Origin: Sphaerosporella brunnea
Taxonomy: Eukaryota > Ascomycota > Pezizomycetes > Pezizales > Pyronemataceae
NCBI GenBank assembly: GCA_008704415.1
Contig: VXIS01000154.1
Coordinates: 41,604 to 105,603 of the forward strand
Length of the DNA stretch: 64,000 nt
Direction of reading: 5' to 3'
Shown: piece after piece, positions 35,581 to 46,449 of the stretch
Numbering within the stretch: the stretch's first letter is position 1
Layout of the letters: each line of letters opens with the position of its first letter
Made by a program: the position numbers and the translations under genes
Notes under the pieces: generated by a model
Databases searched by the model: none
What the model saw: the letters and a program-made list of their open reading frames with translations, nothing else
What the model was told of the DNA's origin: nothing

Positions 35581-35694
35581 GGCAAGATGGCCGAGCGGTC
35601 TAAGGCGCCAGACTCAAGTTAAGTCTTCTCCCAGCTCAACTGGGAGCGCATTCTGGTCAGGAAACTGGCGGGGGTTCGAATCCCCCTCTTGTCA
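35581..35694 (+). tRNA. tRNA-Leu(CAA) with intron
   Basis: Same structure as the minus-strand copy at 33682-33795: acceptor GGCAAGA/TCTTGTC, anticodon CAA at 35615-35617, 32-nt intron at about 35619-35650, long variable arm and T arm GGGGGTTCGAATCCCCC. The two genes, including their introns, differ at a single base and point away from each other around the b561-like gene. Confidence 0.96.
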
Positions 35695-36006
35695 TCGTTA
35701 TTTTTTGAATTTTTTGCCACTCATTCATTATTATTAGATCATCCTTCTCAGCCGTGACAGATAAGCTCACGCCCGCAGTACATGAGACAACGTGACCACA
35801 AAAATGCGACATTTAAAAATCGTAAGAGTCTACAGGCGGAAAAATGAAAACAGAAATCCGGGCAGAAGACCAACCAGCAAAGAAATCTTACTCCCAATAT
35901 CATACCACAAGCAAAGCAAGCAACCCACCAAAGCCCGCAAACCCGAAGACGAAGAATAAACACAAACGCGTGCCATGCATGTCTCAGAAAGAAAAAAAAC
36001 TACCAT
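35695..36006. other. Intergenic stretch, no gene
   Basis: About 310 bp between the 3' end of tRNA-Leu (which ends at 35694) and the stop of the DIL/ankyrin gene. It is A-rich on the plus strand and contains nothing recognisable. Confidence 0.5.
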
Positions 36007-38690
36007 CTAATCCCCATCTCTCCACCCCGCACCAGAGTACATACTATGTCCATCGCCATCCCCTCGGTTCGAGAAGTCTAGTTTCGTCAAGAATTCTGGG
36101 GGCACCGAAGGCCAGTACTTCTGCGCGCGCTCTCGATTCATGCCACCTATGCCCGCACCGAAGCTCACCAGCATGTCAGTGCTCGTGGGCAAGTGGAAAG
36201 GCAGCATCAGCGAGGGGTCCATGAGGAGGTTCTCAGGAGCATCATCCTCATCAGGGGTCATGCCGCTGATCGATGTTATGGTCTGCGGGGTGCCAGGTGA
36301 TGGGGGAAGCTTTCCGGGGCTCGCTGTGGTCGGAGTTGTGGGCACCACACTCAGCGAGGCATTGGATTTTCTTCTGGCTCTCTTCTCAAAAAAGTCCATG
36401 TTCAGGCCCACCAGATATTTCATGGCGTCCCGGTTGAGTCCCTTCTCACCCACCTCCGGACGGTAGTTCTTGGTCGTATGCAAAAGTTGCTGGCATGTCA
36501 ATCGGGGAAGTTGCTCGATCGTTCCTTTGAGCGCTGGCAGATCTTCGCCCAAGGATGAGAAACACTGAAGCCATTGCAACAACTGAACAATCGGCTCAAG
36601 ATGTTTCCGTGCGGCCTCGACCGTGTGCTCACCGCTTGCTGTCAGTGCCCCTGACTCGTAGTGCTCGGGCTGCCGGTTGTTGTTCCTCGCCCAGTCTTCC
36701 AACTGTGATACGTTGAGTCGAATCTGCATTGCCTTTGTCCGGGCCAGGTATTTTCGATTGGACATAATGCGGTTGAACAATTCAGAGCCAAGCCAATAGA
36801 ATAGTTGACTCATAATCTGGGCGGTGATGACGGAGTGGATATCGTAAAGGTCGAGAACGAACAGTGTCGAGGAGAGGAGCGATGTGATGTTTCGGGGAGC
36901 CGGTTTTGCCCGCTGTTTGGGCGAAGGGGGTCTGAAGCGCTTTTCTGGGCCAGGGTCGTGAATCTTTTTCTTGGTCTTGAAGAGTCGCCACTCGTTCTGG
37001 AATTGCACGTCTTCGAAACCAGGTATCGTCTCATGTTCGAGCATTGCCTGGTCAAGTACCTTGTCCATGCGCCGCTCTGCATCTCTGATTATCAAGATAA
37101 ATATCTCGTTGATGAGCTCTGAGAGCTGCTGCTGAAATCTGATCGTCGCGCCAACGAGGCCGGCGTCTTTTTTGAGATAGTAGAGTAACAATGTGGCGTT
37201 CGACAGCCAAAACGCGAGTATGGTCATATCCCATTGATGCCTCTCGACAGTTTGGTTTATTCTGTCCATTGCCGCAACCAGCAGACGGGACAGCAACTCC
37301 TGAGAGCTATGATAATGCGCATAGCGTGCGCCTAGGAAAAGGATGTTAGCCGGCACCGGCTTTTGCGACGGCGACCGCTGTGGAGTCATATTCGTGATGA
37401 CCACGTCCAGAATTCTACTCAGATCCTGCTCCTGGAAGACAAACATCTGGTCTGGCAAACAACGATCCCACACGAACTCTTGTCCCTCCTCTTCCTCTTC
37501 TTCCTCGGGCTCCTGAATCCAGTCAATAGTGGCCCATGCCTAGACCCTAGGCTACTCACCTCAGCTTGTTCGTCCAGCCCCAGACTTGAAAGGTCAACCT
37601 CCAAGTTAATAGCGCTTTCCATCATCATCCGTCTCCTCAGCTCATTCTCCGCCATCTCCTCCTCGAATCTGTCCTGAGCCAAGCCCGAGTCATAGAAGTC
37701 GTCTCCAAACCCTGCAACAACCCCCGTGTTTCCGATGTACCCGTTTGCATGTAAATACCCGGAAATCTCGCTCTCGGGATCTACGAAATCGAATGCGGTT
37801 CTACCGGACGAGCTTTTGATTTCCGGCGAAGCGCCGTGGTCTAGCAACAATTTTGCTATTCCTTTGTGTCGATTAGTCATTGCCCACATGAGTGAGCTCC
37901 ATTGATTCTTGTCTTGCTGATCAGCATTTGCGCCGGCTTCCAGTAGAGCCTTAACAACGTCTTCGTGACCCTATTACACAGGGTTAGGCATACACCCAGT
38001 CACACTCCCGGCCAGCAGCTACTCACAAAACAGCTGGCATATATCAGCGGACTGGTTCCTTCCTCATCCGGGGCATTGACATCGATGTATTTTTTGGCTT
38101 CCCCGTTGAGTAGCTTCTGCACGCGCTCGTCCTCGCCATTACTAGCGGCCATGTTCAGCGCCTTCTGCAGCAAGTCCTTCTTTTCCTGATCCGTGAGCTT
38201 CGTGCTGGTGGCAATCTCGTCGTCGTCCAATCCAGCCCCATCTAACCGGAAGGCCGCTTGCTGTGCCAGCATGGACTCCAGCCGGAGTTCGCTCTCCTCG
38301 ATCCCTTTCACATCCTCCTCTTCGTCACGGTAACCCAAATTACCGAAATCGAGGCGTGCGGGGACGGGGGCGGTGATGAACTGCGATTCACCTAGGCGGG
38401 TCGAGGAAGCAGGGTCAGCTCACCACTTAGCAGATAGCGGGGTTGGCTCAATAAGGGATAAGAAAGGGGAGGTGGTCGCGGTGGCGCAGCGACATGCGGC
38501 GGAGCTCGACCTGTGAGGTTTACGCACCTTGCCAGCCATCGTAGAGTTCGGTTTCAGTGATTACGGCGGGAGTGTGTCGGCGATCATTCAGGGACGTTGG
38601 GAGATCCGCTGGGAGCTTCCGGGGGCGAGGTTCTCCCAGATCGAAGCCGGCGTCAAAACCATCGTCGTCCCGACGTCTGCCGAGATCCAT
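36007..38690 (-). CDS. DIL-domain protein with ankyrin repeats
   Basis: Predicted minus-strand exons are 38528-38690, 38027-38391, 37560-37970 and 36007-37512, giving 814 aa. The start at 38690 was chosen because only this frame joins exon 1 (ending 'ELYDGWQ') to 'GESQFITAPVP' across the first intron; the nearer ATG at 38539 is out of frame. Ankyrin-type repeats occupy about 130-235 (DEEGTSPLIYASCFGHEDVVKALLEAGANA, RHKGIAKLLLDHGASP). A Glu-rich linker leads to a dilute (DIL) domain at about 380-640, the cargo-binding module of class V myosins. Stand-alone DIL plus ankyrin proteins are a fungal family of poorly known function, possibly in vesicle or organelle traffic. The third intron is only 47 nt. 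Confidence 0.88.
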
Positions 38691-39525
38691 ATTCGGTGGT
38701 TATCGAGGGGTGCGTGCCGGATGGAACTAAGGGTCGTGGGGTTTATTGGTATTCGCAGTTCCAGCTTGTGACGACAGGTAGTAGTGGGAGCAACTAGGGC
38801 CGAAGGCGTCTGGCAACAGGCCAAGCCACACCACAACGTTGCGTTTCAGCCCCCGCGAGGCGATGACGAATTGTAGAGTTACTTTGTGCTGGCGAGAGAA
38901 CGATGTGCAGAAGTAACGTCAGTTGCCGCATTCACCTTGGCAGAGAAGTGCAGTTAGAAATGATCTCTTTGTCTCAACCAAGGTATTCCCGAGCAGCTTC
39001 ATAACTTTGATATAAAGGGCCAGTATCCCTGACCCGACAAAAGACCGCATGCGGTGAAAGCCCAATAATTTTCTGCACGGATTGTGAGGCTTGTTTGGAG
39101 CTGGGCCTCGCAACCGGCAGCTTATCAGGAATGATTGTTGGTGGCTGGTCAGGACAGAGGATTAACCAAACCGCTGCTCTAGGAGGCCAATTGCATCAGT
39201 ACTAGTGGTGATCCTGTAGCTGGTGTCTCTCGCTTTTTCAGTGATTACGGCCCATATGATTGGTCCCCTACCCGACTTGTCACCATATATTGCGGGCCTG
39301 GGGAAGTGCTCAGGTTGTTAAAAACAGAGACGAGTAATAAAAAGTGAAAAATTCAACTGTGGAAACCTGACTCCCTACGGGTGTTGGTGCTGCGGCTTGG
39401 GGTTCATGTTTATTCCACCTCAAGCGAGAGGTTAGTTAGACCCACATCGAAGTAGTTTTGCTTCTCCATCATGCACAGAGGTGTTGTAACTCTTGCATAC
39501 TCAAGAACCAACCGTATTCAAAAAA
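38691..39525. other. Intergenic stretch, no gene
   Basis: About 835 bp with only short, unconvincing open frames and no recognisable repeat family. It holds the promoter of the DIL/ankyrin gene and ends at the 3' end of the minus-strand tRNA-Arg. Confidence 0.5.
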
Positions 39526-39597
39526 CGACCACTATGGGACTCGAACCCACAACCTCAGACTTAGGAGGTCTGCGCGCTACCATTGCGCCAAGCAGCC
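39526..39597 (-). tRNA. tRNA-Arg(CCU), no intron
   Basis: A 72-nt cloverleaf can be drawn: acceptor GGCTGCT against AGTGGTC (with wobble pairs), D arm GGCGCAATGGTAGCGC, anticodon stem CAGAC/GTCTG with loop CTCCTAA (anticodon CCT at about 39563-39565), and T arm GTGGGTTCGAGTCCCAT. It reads AGG codons. Confidence 0.92.
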
Positions 39598-42500
39598 ATT
39601 ACTGATGACATTTCCATTTTTACATTTACGAAGTAATCCCTTTGAGTTCCTGTATTAAAGTCTGGGTCCTTTTTTCTGGTCGCGCAAGATGATTGAGGCG
39701 GCAGCCGCTCCGCATAGCCATAAAACGTCGGCCGTGATGTCGCCTTCGACCGGTGGCGTGAAGGCAAAGGTCTTGTGCCACGAGGTGTAAAGTCGTAAAT
39801 CAACCTGATGGGAAATGGGGGGCCGTTTGCCCTTCTAAACCGCTGCGGGAAGTCTTCCAGTGTGTTGTCTGCAACAGCCAAAGGGGTTCTCAAAGTGGGC
39901 TGGAAAAACGAAAAAATGGTGATAATAACCGCCTCCGAATAGAGCCTCGTTTCCAGCCCAGCAACTCCACAGCAGGCCAAAAACTAGCCCACCAATGGGA
40001 AAAGTGTGGATGCTGCCGCTATGAATAAAATCCGCAGTGGCAGCAGCACAAACGCCCCCTCAAAGTTCACCCTCCGGCTGGTCTCTCTGGTTGGCTAAAC
40101 ACCAGCCCCATTTTCCAGCCAGCCGATTTTTCTGGCCTACCTTGAGGGCCCCTATTGATTGCTGAAAAAAGATAGAGAGAACCAAGCGAAAAAAACACCA
40201 GATACTATACAAAAATGTCTGGCAAAGAGTTCAAAACCTCGGCGGGCAGTAGCAGTCTAGACCGATAGTTAAGGTTGAGCAGGATGCATTTCGTGAAGTG
40301 GAACGTCAACATCCATCCGAAAACAGTTAAAATCGACTGCTCTACCGTCGTCTTGCCAATATTTCCATCAAAATCCCGCGGACGAAAGGTACCATCGAAT
40401 TCGTCAGGAGAGATGGCTTGAGCTAACCGGAGACAGAGTGGAATGACTGGAGCCAGTCACTTGAGCCGGCAGGAATGAGAGTTCCTGCCGGCACAACCGC
40501 TGCGACTTATATACGGAAACGGCGGCCTTCATCCGGCCTCAAGAAGTCTCAAGAGCCGCCTCGACCCTTCAGTAGCAGCAGATTCTGGGCACTTTTCGAT
40601 TCCTTGCGCTCGTCCCCGAACACGCTCATTGCCAAAGGGCCCGCCGAGCTCATGGGAACATCCTTTCTATTCCTCTAGAGCTTGCAAAACGCGGAAACAC
40701 CGCACACACAGAGGAATTGAAGTGTTCTCTCCGAAGTCGTGGCTACGCTGCTAAGATGATATGAATTTCCTGCCACCCAGTCGGAGTATTTCCAAGAGCC
40801 ATCCGCTGCGGATATCAGATTCCAATTGGATGGTCAGGAGGTTCCAGCATCGAGCAGCCCAGAGGTGATACTTTCGACTATCTCCCACAAAGTCTCAACA
40901 ACGACCATGCCAATTGATACGACGATGTGGAAGCGTCAGAGGTGGTGCCTGTTGCGCAAGGAGTGGGGCGTGATGGAATGGAGGGTGGTGTATTGTGATG
41001 AGAAGCTCTTGAGAATTGTGCCAGTGTTCGTCAAAGTTTTCCCTCCCAGACACGCAACGAACAAGCCGAGGGACAGTGGGTAGGGACTACCGTATCGACT
41101 CGATTTCAGGCACCGCGGACCGGCGTGGTGGCACTGGTGGGGCAGGAGGATGACTGAGCGCCGGGGGTTTCCTATTGGTGAGCGCGAACGTCACCCTTAC
41201 AATGAGACTTTTGAGGAGGCACAAGAGCGGTGCTGTAGCCTGAGAACACTGGTAGTATGGATGGCTCCTTCGACTTTTCCTCGTCCTGCAGAGACTATCC
41301 GCCCCGGTCCTAAGGGTACCCGTCACAGAGCGACACCGAAAGATCTGCGATACACCAATTAAAGGGATCCGCCGCGAGCCAACCAACAAGCGCAAGATCG
41401 AGGTGTTGACCTTTCTAGATATGCCAGTGGCGGGGTAGAGTTTCGAAAGCCCACTACCAGAGAAGCAGATGCTTTCTACGGTGTGCACCACTCACAAGTT
41501 ACAAGTTGACAACAGAAGAAGGAGCAGATTTTGAAGTCTTTAGCTTCCGGCAGGGATGTCAAGCATAGGAGTGAGGGCAAATGGTGTAAGAATTGTATAC
41601 TGAGTTTACGGAAAATCGCGAGAAATGAAATCATACGGCATCCAAACGCGATTTCCGACTTTGGGAGCGGTGTCGAATAGCAGCACAATCTGCCGTCGGA
41701 CCGTTCCACGTACATGCGAATGCGGATTTCGCTGGCGATCCGGAGGACTTACAAGCCAACCTCATGGATGATTCTTGTCTATGGGAACGGAGCAGAAGTC
41801 ATCCAAACAGCCAGCCACTGCAAGATCAACGGCCGAAGCAGAGTACACAGCCATCGCTATGGCTACGGATGAAGGACTCTGGTTATCCTGTGTTGAGAGG
41901 GACTATACAGCGAATATCCGGAAGTTACCAATGGATCACCGGAGGTTTCGTATTGAACGCAGTGATGGAAGTAACTTCTGAAATATATCTCTACCCGGTT
42001 TTCATCTTCTTGAACATTGTGAAGATGAAAGGGCCACGATCTGAATGTCATGTCGATCCAGAGCGTACGCTTCTGATCCCTTCTAGAGGAACTGTATCAA
42101 TTGATCAAACCGATACATACCGCACAGAACAGCTCAAAGCTAGAGACGGGAAAGGTCTATCAGCAATGGAACGACCTTGGGGTGCATCTAGCTGAGTGTA
42201 CCCGCACGCTTCTGTGATGAGGATCAACTTCGGACGCAGCACTTCCCCGATCTCAAAGCAAAGAAGGAGAGGCTCATCGATGGGTTTGGAAGAATCTCTA
42301 CACGACCCAAAACGAAGCAAAGCGTGGAGAGTCCCGCTCCGACGACGGGCGCATCCTTTTCGCCGCACCATATCTCTCCGAACGCGCCCAGTTTGGCGAA
42401 TACATTGCGCATCGGGGTTCTCCCCAGCCTAGGGAGAAGCTCTAGAACCCGTTTCTCAACTCATGTGAGCGACATGCCCACGCGGAGAGTGTCATCGAAG

Positions 42501-43108
42501 CGCATAGAATTTCGGAGCCGGAAGAGCCAGTGTCTTCGGGTGTGGAAAACAAAGCATCCCCCGCTCGGGATGTAAAGGACAATAGCGTCCATTTTTGGAC
42601 CTAAACAAAGCCTTTTGTCCCTGAGCTCAGCGGATTTGCCTTAAGTTGCATACTCCAACGAATTCTGTTCCTTCAGAGCGATCCTTTTCAACGCGCAATC
42701 TTGTTGTTCGGGATGTAAAGCGCGACTCATTGGATCCTGCTGTAGCGGATAAGGTGTGCTAGGCACATACATGTAAATAAGCAAGTGCTGGGTCGAAAGG
42801 GGCACATGGTTCTGTTCGGACGACAACGGGAATCATCTCTGCTCCGAGCCGTTGATAGAGTTGGAGGACGAAATTCTGGCGGGGCATCCGGAGTTGCTGG
42901 AGTGGCTGGAAGCAGTTGTGTCTTGAGCCTTAACTCGAGGTCGTAAATTATTTTTCGTCCGTCATCATGATCGGACGGGACGATCGGCGGGTAGCCGATC
43001 TTACTGGGTGAAAGTTGTACTCAAAGCGGAGGATAAAGAGAATACATTGAATGCATATATGAGCCCTGTTATGAGCGTTCTTGTTTTAGCACCGACGATT
43101 CGTGGCCG
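39598..43108. other. Gene-poor region with degraded transposon DNA
   Basis: Frames are short and interrupted. One segment (41704-41890) is clearly a Copia RNase H relic, listed separately. Flanking DNA from about 40.2 to 42.9 kb may be the rest of the element, but other pol domains and LTRs were not recognised. A short palindrome (cgtccg...cggacg) lies near 42956-42978. Confidence 0.5.
41704..41890 (+). pseudogene. Ty1/Copia retrotransposon RNase H fragment, frameshifted
   Basis: The plus strand encodes 'ADFAGDPEDL' in one frame (from 41704) and, after a frame break near 41770-41790, 'SSKQPATARSTAEAEYTAIAMATDEGLWL' in another. Both blocks are hallmarks of Copia RNase H: the DADFAG-D start and the KQ-x-STAEAEY block, which lie about this far apart in intact elements. 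Stops and frame changes on both sides show that the copy is dead. The element would have been on the plus strand, with reverse transcriptase upstream, but that part is no longer recognisable by eye. Confidence 0.85.
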
Positions 43109-43210
43109 TTTATGGCAACCCAGTGGAACGCCCTATTGGTCTTTTGTTCGCCTTCATCCGGCGGGATAATTGGACCGTGGATTTGTGACCGCTTGAGGCA
43201 GAAAAATAAC

Positions 43211-43308
43211 GGCAAACCTCTATTATGCCATTGTTTTTGAAACTATACTCCAACCTGCCATTGAGGTTCCCCTTTCTTCCAAGATGCCATCGGTCGAAAA
43301 AAAAAGTA
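43211..43308 (+). repeat. Left arm of an inverted repeat around a transposase relic
   Basis: From ggcaaacctctat to gtcgaaaaaaaaagta, this 98-nt arm matches the reverse complement of 44227-44321 with roughly eight substitutions, mostly transitions, and a few indels. Weaker similarity continues outward by about 50-60 bp. The arms enclose a Mutator-like transposase remnant, so they are probably terminal or subterminal inverted repeats. A clean target-site duplication was not found. Confidence 0.85.
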
Positions 43309-43310
43309 GA

Positions 43311-43327
43311 ATATATATATATATATA
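43311..43327. repeat. AT dinucleotide run
   Basis: Eight to nine AT units directly follow the left inverted-repeat arm. This is a simple sequence tract with no other assigned role. Confidence 0.9.
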
Positions 43328-43362
43328 AAACGAAATGAAACTGTCCACAATACTGACGCTTT

Positions 43363-43506
43363 CCCCAAACCCGCAAAGAAGCGGGCAAAGCAACGGGCGA
43401 CCTGCACCGCCCATAAACACACCCTCGAAGCCTCCCCCAAACCCACAACCAGCGGGCAAAGCAGCAGGCAACTTGCACCGCCCACCAGCACACCACCTAC
43501 CACCCC
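43363..43506. repeat. Two tandem copies of a 72-bp unit
   Basis: Units starting ccccaaaccc at 43363 and 43435 share long blocks (agcgggcaaagca, tgcaccgccca) at roughly 75-80% identity, with many differences being transitions. The pair lies inside the inverted-repeat element, between the left arm and the transposase tail, and resembles transposon subterminal repeats. Confidence 0.8.
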
Positions 43507-43569
43507 TCGACTGACCAATAGACCTGGCAGCGGAAACAAGCCCGCTCGGGCTGTACAAAGGGCAACTGT

Positions 43570-43990
43570 TTAGTTCACTGTCAGAGCAATACCTCCGCAC
43601 TGTGCACAGCGTTGCGGAGTATTGTCAGTCACCTCAGCTGCTTCAGCTGCTTGGGCTGCACGAGTGCGGCGTTGCCGTTCAGCTTTACGCGACCTGCGTT
43701 CCTTGGGACGTCCTCGAGGTTTCCTGAGGATAGTTTGCAAGCAGTCTACGCTTGACGGCAGCTCTGTGCAGTCCACGGGACGCAGGCTCGCCCGGTACGT
43801 ATCACGGTAGGTGGTCATGAGGAAAAAATCGGGCATGAAATCATGCGGATGTTTGCCAAGTTTGCGTATCAAGGCAACTGCATGTCTACGCGGAGTTTCG
43901 TTGATCTGAGAGTGGCCGCACGTACAGGTAGCTGCCGCAAAATCGAAACGGTATGACCCGTGCCACTGAACGTAGTTACTGAGCCTGCAG
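43570..43990 (-). pseudogene. Mutator-like (MULE) transposase C-terminal relic with damaged SWIM finger
   Basis: The minus strand reads 'GSYRFDFAAATCTCGHSQ...PRRHAVALIRKL', the layout of a SWIM zinc finger (CxC...CxH) near the end of MULE/FAR1-type transposases. The third ligand is Arg instead of the usual Cys (PCRH becomes PRRH). A basic 'RKPRGRPKERRSRK' segment and a Cys pair 'CAQCGG' follow, as in the tails of these transposases. A stop interrupts the frame upstream of about 43990, and the catalytic DDE part is absent. It lies between inverted repeats 43211-43308 and 44227-44321. Confidence 0.75.
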
Positions 43991-44226
43991 AATCACTGCC
44001 CCGTTCGACCAAACGATGCTGTGCATCATCTACAGTGTTCCAACCGTTGCTTTGCCGCACCTGCAAAGAGATTGCGCAGGTGCCTTTAGTCGGAGGTCAC
44101 GAATGATATGGCAGGGCATAGTTATAGACAATGCAAAATCTAAAACTACTTTTGTGGGCTGCATTTTTTGGAGGGTTTGCAGGTAGCGTTAGTGTTAGGG
44201 GCATTTTCATTTCATTTCATTTTTTT

Positions 44227-44321
44227 TACTTTTTTTTCGACCGACGGCATTTTGGAGGAAAGGGGAACCTCGATGGTAGGTTGGAATAGTTTCAAAAACG
44301 ATGGCCAAATAGAGGTTTGCC
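44227..44321 (-). repeat. Right arm of the inverted repeat around the transposase relic
   Basis: Reverse complement of 43211-43308. Compared with this arm, the left arm has TpG or CpA at three sites where this one has CpG, a deamination-type pattern. Read on the minus strand, the arm and its outward extension (to about 44454) form an 80-codon open frame ending PSVEKKVKKMK. This may be chance or a coding origin of the repeat. Confidence 0.85.
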
Positions 44322-46449
44322 GAAATAATAAATATCTCGAGTGATCAACCATGATACGAACATTTCCTCCAATTGCAACCGGTGAAGCTTTGATATATCC
44401 TTGAACCATCGCCATAGAATACTCACTCGTATTCTTTACATCTGGGGCCCGCATGTGGTCTTTATTTGAGGCCAGGCCTTTCCCTTTTTCCGCAGGAGGA
44501 ATAATCGCAATGCCTGACTCCTCCTATTCTTCCTCCTATTATCGTAGCAAAAGTGGGATGTCGCCGTAGAGCGAGCACTTCCAGACCCATCCTCCTCAAC
44601 TAGAATGAAACCTCAATGATTCTCTCTGTTCCACCTGGTTGGCAACCCTGCTCTCCACCAGTTTGTAGATTAGGTATTGGCATCCCTAGACACATCCCTA
44701 GACGGTAGCGATGGGCACGACCGACGACTTGACGACCGACGAGGTCGGCCGTAAAGTTGTCATTTGAGTAGAGAAACACTGACTTTGCCCAATGCGGAAA
44801 TGAGCAAAATGGATAAGTGGTCGTCAGCAAGCTCGATGCAATTAATGCCCATAAGTTTAGACACCAACATTTCCCACCCTTCACGAATCTGCGGTTATCT
44901 AGAATGCCGTTGGTTTGAATAGTCTTCGGGTATTTTTCAGTTGTGGCTGGGGTCACATTTGTCACTCGGAAAGCTGGCACTTTAAACGTTCGCCGTGCGA
45001 AAGTGGAATCCTCTCTCCCCCCGAATGCCTTTCTGTGAGAAGCTCCTTCCAGCCCACCCAGAGGATAAACGGATGACAGCTGAGAACTGCTCCAGCCAGG
45101 AAAAACGAGAGAATGGGCAGTATCGGACAAAGTTGCCCATGGAAAGCCCCACAGTCGGTCACGTTTCATAGACTCTCGGGGGTGGCAGCCGGAGCTACAT
45201 ATGCTCTACAGATGCTCTTCGGCATCATTCGTAACTCCGGGTCTTTCTCGCCGATGTAGGCTGCAGGTGCTTGCGGGCGTTCTGAACGATTGCTGTTTCA
45301 ATTAGCGGAGATCAAGGCCTGGGGCGAGTGACGTCGGAACTTATTTGGGCGATAAGATAAGATAGGGGTAGATCAGTTTTAAACGGAGCTTTCAAACGGA
45401 GCCGCGGCGCCGTGCCAAAACGTGGGGAGCATCTCTGGTCTCCAACCGACACAGTCTGCAGTAACGATTCACGGCGAATATCAATCTCATTCCTTGCGAT
45501 TGCGGCGACGGAGAGCATCATCTACGATATGCATGCAAGGAGAAGGAATTTAGCACACAGACAAAGCAAGAGAGCCTTCGAGCTCCCAGATATGTAGCAG
45601 TCACGAAACCGTCCAAGCTGACGCGCAACCGGGCTCGCATGCCATACTGGTCACGTATCTCCGGCTTTCACGAGCGCGGGCATGTGGGGAGAGGATAAGA
45701 TCACAGAAAGTGACAATTGCAAGCAGGGGAGCGAAGCTTGAATCGGGAAGGTCTCCATCAGCGAGGGCTATTTTGCGTTGCGATCAAATCTAAATTAAAA
45801 AGTCAATCCCTCTCTCTGCCGGGCGGTCAATGTTGACGATCCGCTCGCCTCCTTCCCTCCTTCTTCTCCTTGCTGCGTTCTGGCCATCTTCAGGTGCTTT
45901 CAAAGTGACGACGCGGCATTGAACGGGCAGGGACGACGTCAACGAGCGTACTATTTTGACCGCCAATATGTGCTCTGCATACCGCAACAAACCACAAAGA
46001 ATCGAGCGAACATGCAGCTGCACGAAACCGCAACCGAAGGACGCCGCCCGAACGCTTTCCCCCATCGGACCTCCGCCACCAAGTCAACCGTTAAGGCAGG
46101 GCCCAACACAAGCGTGCGTTCGAAGCTCTTAGTGCGTCACACGCTCAGCAGCCAGTACTGCCCCCTTCGATCACAGACAGCCTCCAGCGCCGTGGGACTC
46201 TCCACTATAAACTAGAGAAACGCCCCCACAGTTCCTGCATCCTCCCGCCCGTAAACAACAGCCAAATAAAAAAACCCCCCTCAAAACAAAAAATCCAAAT
46301 CCAAATCCAAATCCAAAACAAACACAAACACAAACACAAAAACAAAAACAAATCCAAAAACAAAAGCAAAAAACAAAAGCCATACTGTCGTACTGTTCGT
46401 CCCTCCGTAACTGCTGCCACTACCACGCGACTCCCACGGAGCGACTCAA
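44322..46449. other. Gene-poor stretch up to the TBC gene, with an A-rich repeat in the leader
   Basis: The largest frame here (44600-45169, minus, about 190 codons) has no recognisable domain and is not supported as a gene. The leader just before the TBC gene contains ccaaat and acaaac repeats at 46284-46375. Confidence 0.5.
46284..46375. repeat. CCAAAT / ACAAAC simple repeats
   Basis: A run of (AATCCA)n followed by (ACAAAC)n and AAAACA-type units lies about 75-165 bp upstream of the TBC gene start, probably within its 5' leader. Confidence 0.88.

Noticed and set aside
36007..38541. Start of the DIL/ankyrin protein at the ATG at 38539-38541 (MAGK...)
   Set aside because: It cannot join the next exon in frame; the frame beginning at 38690 joins it exactly.
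42956..42982. Short palindrome as a terminator or RNA hairpin
   Set aside because: A six-base stem in degraded repeat DNA is expected by chance and has no associated gene.
43110..43600. Three minus-strand frames with Gly/Leu/Cys-rich repeats
   Set aside because: Translations of the 72-bp tandem pair and inverted-repeat arm; no evidence of a gene.
44600..45169. Minus-strand frame of about 190 codons
   Set aside because: No recognisable domain, atypical composition and location in the transposon-derived region.
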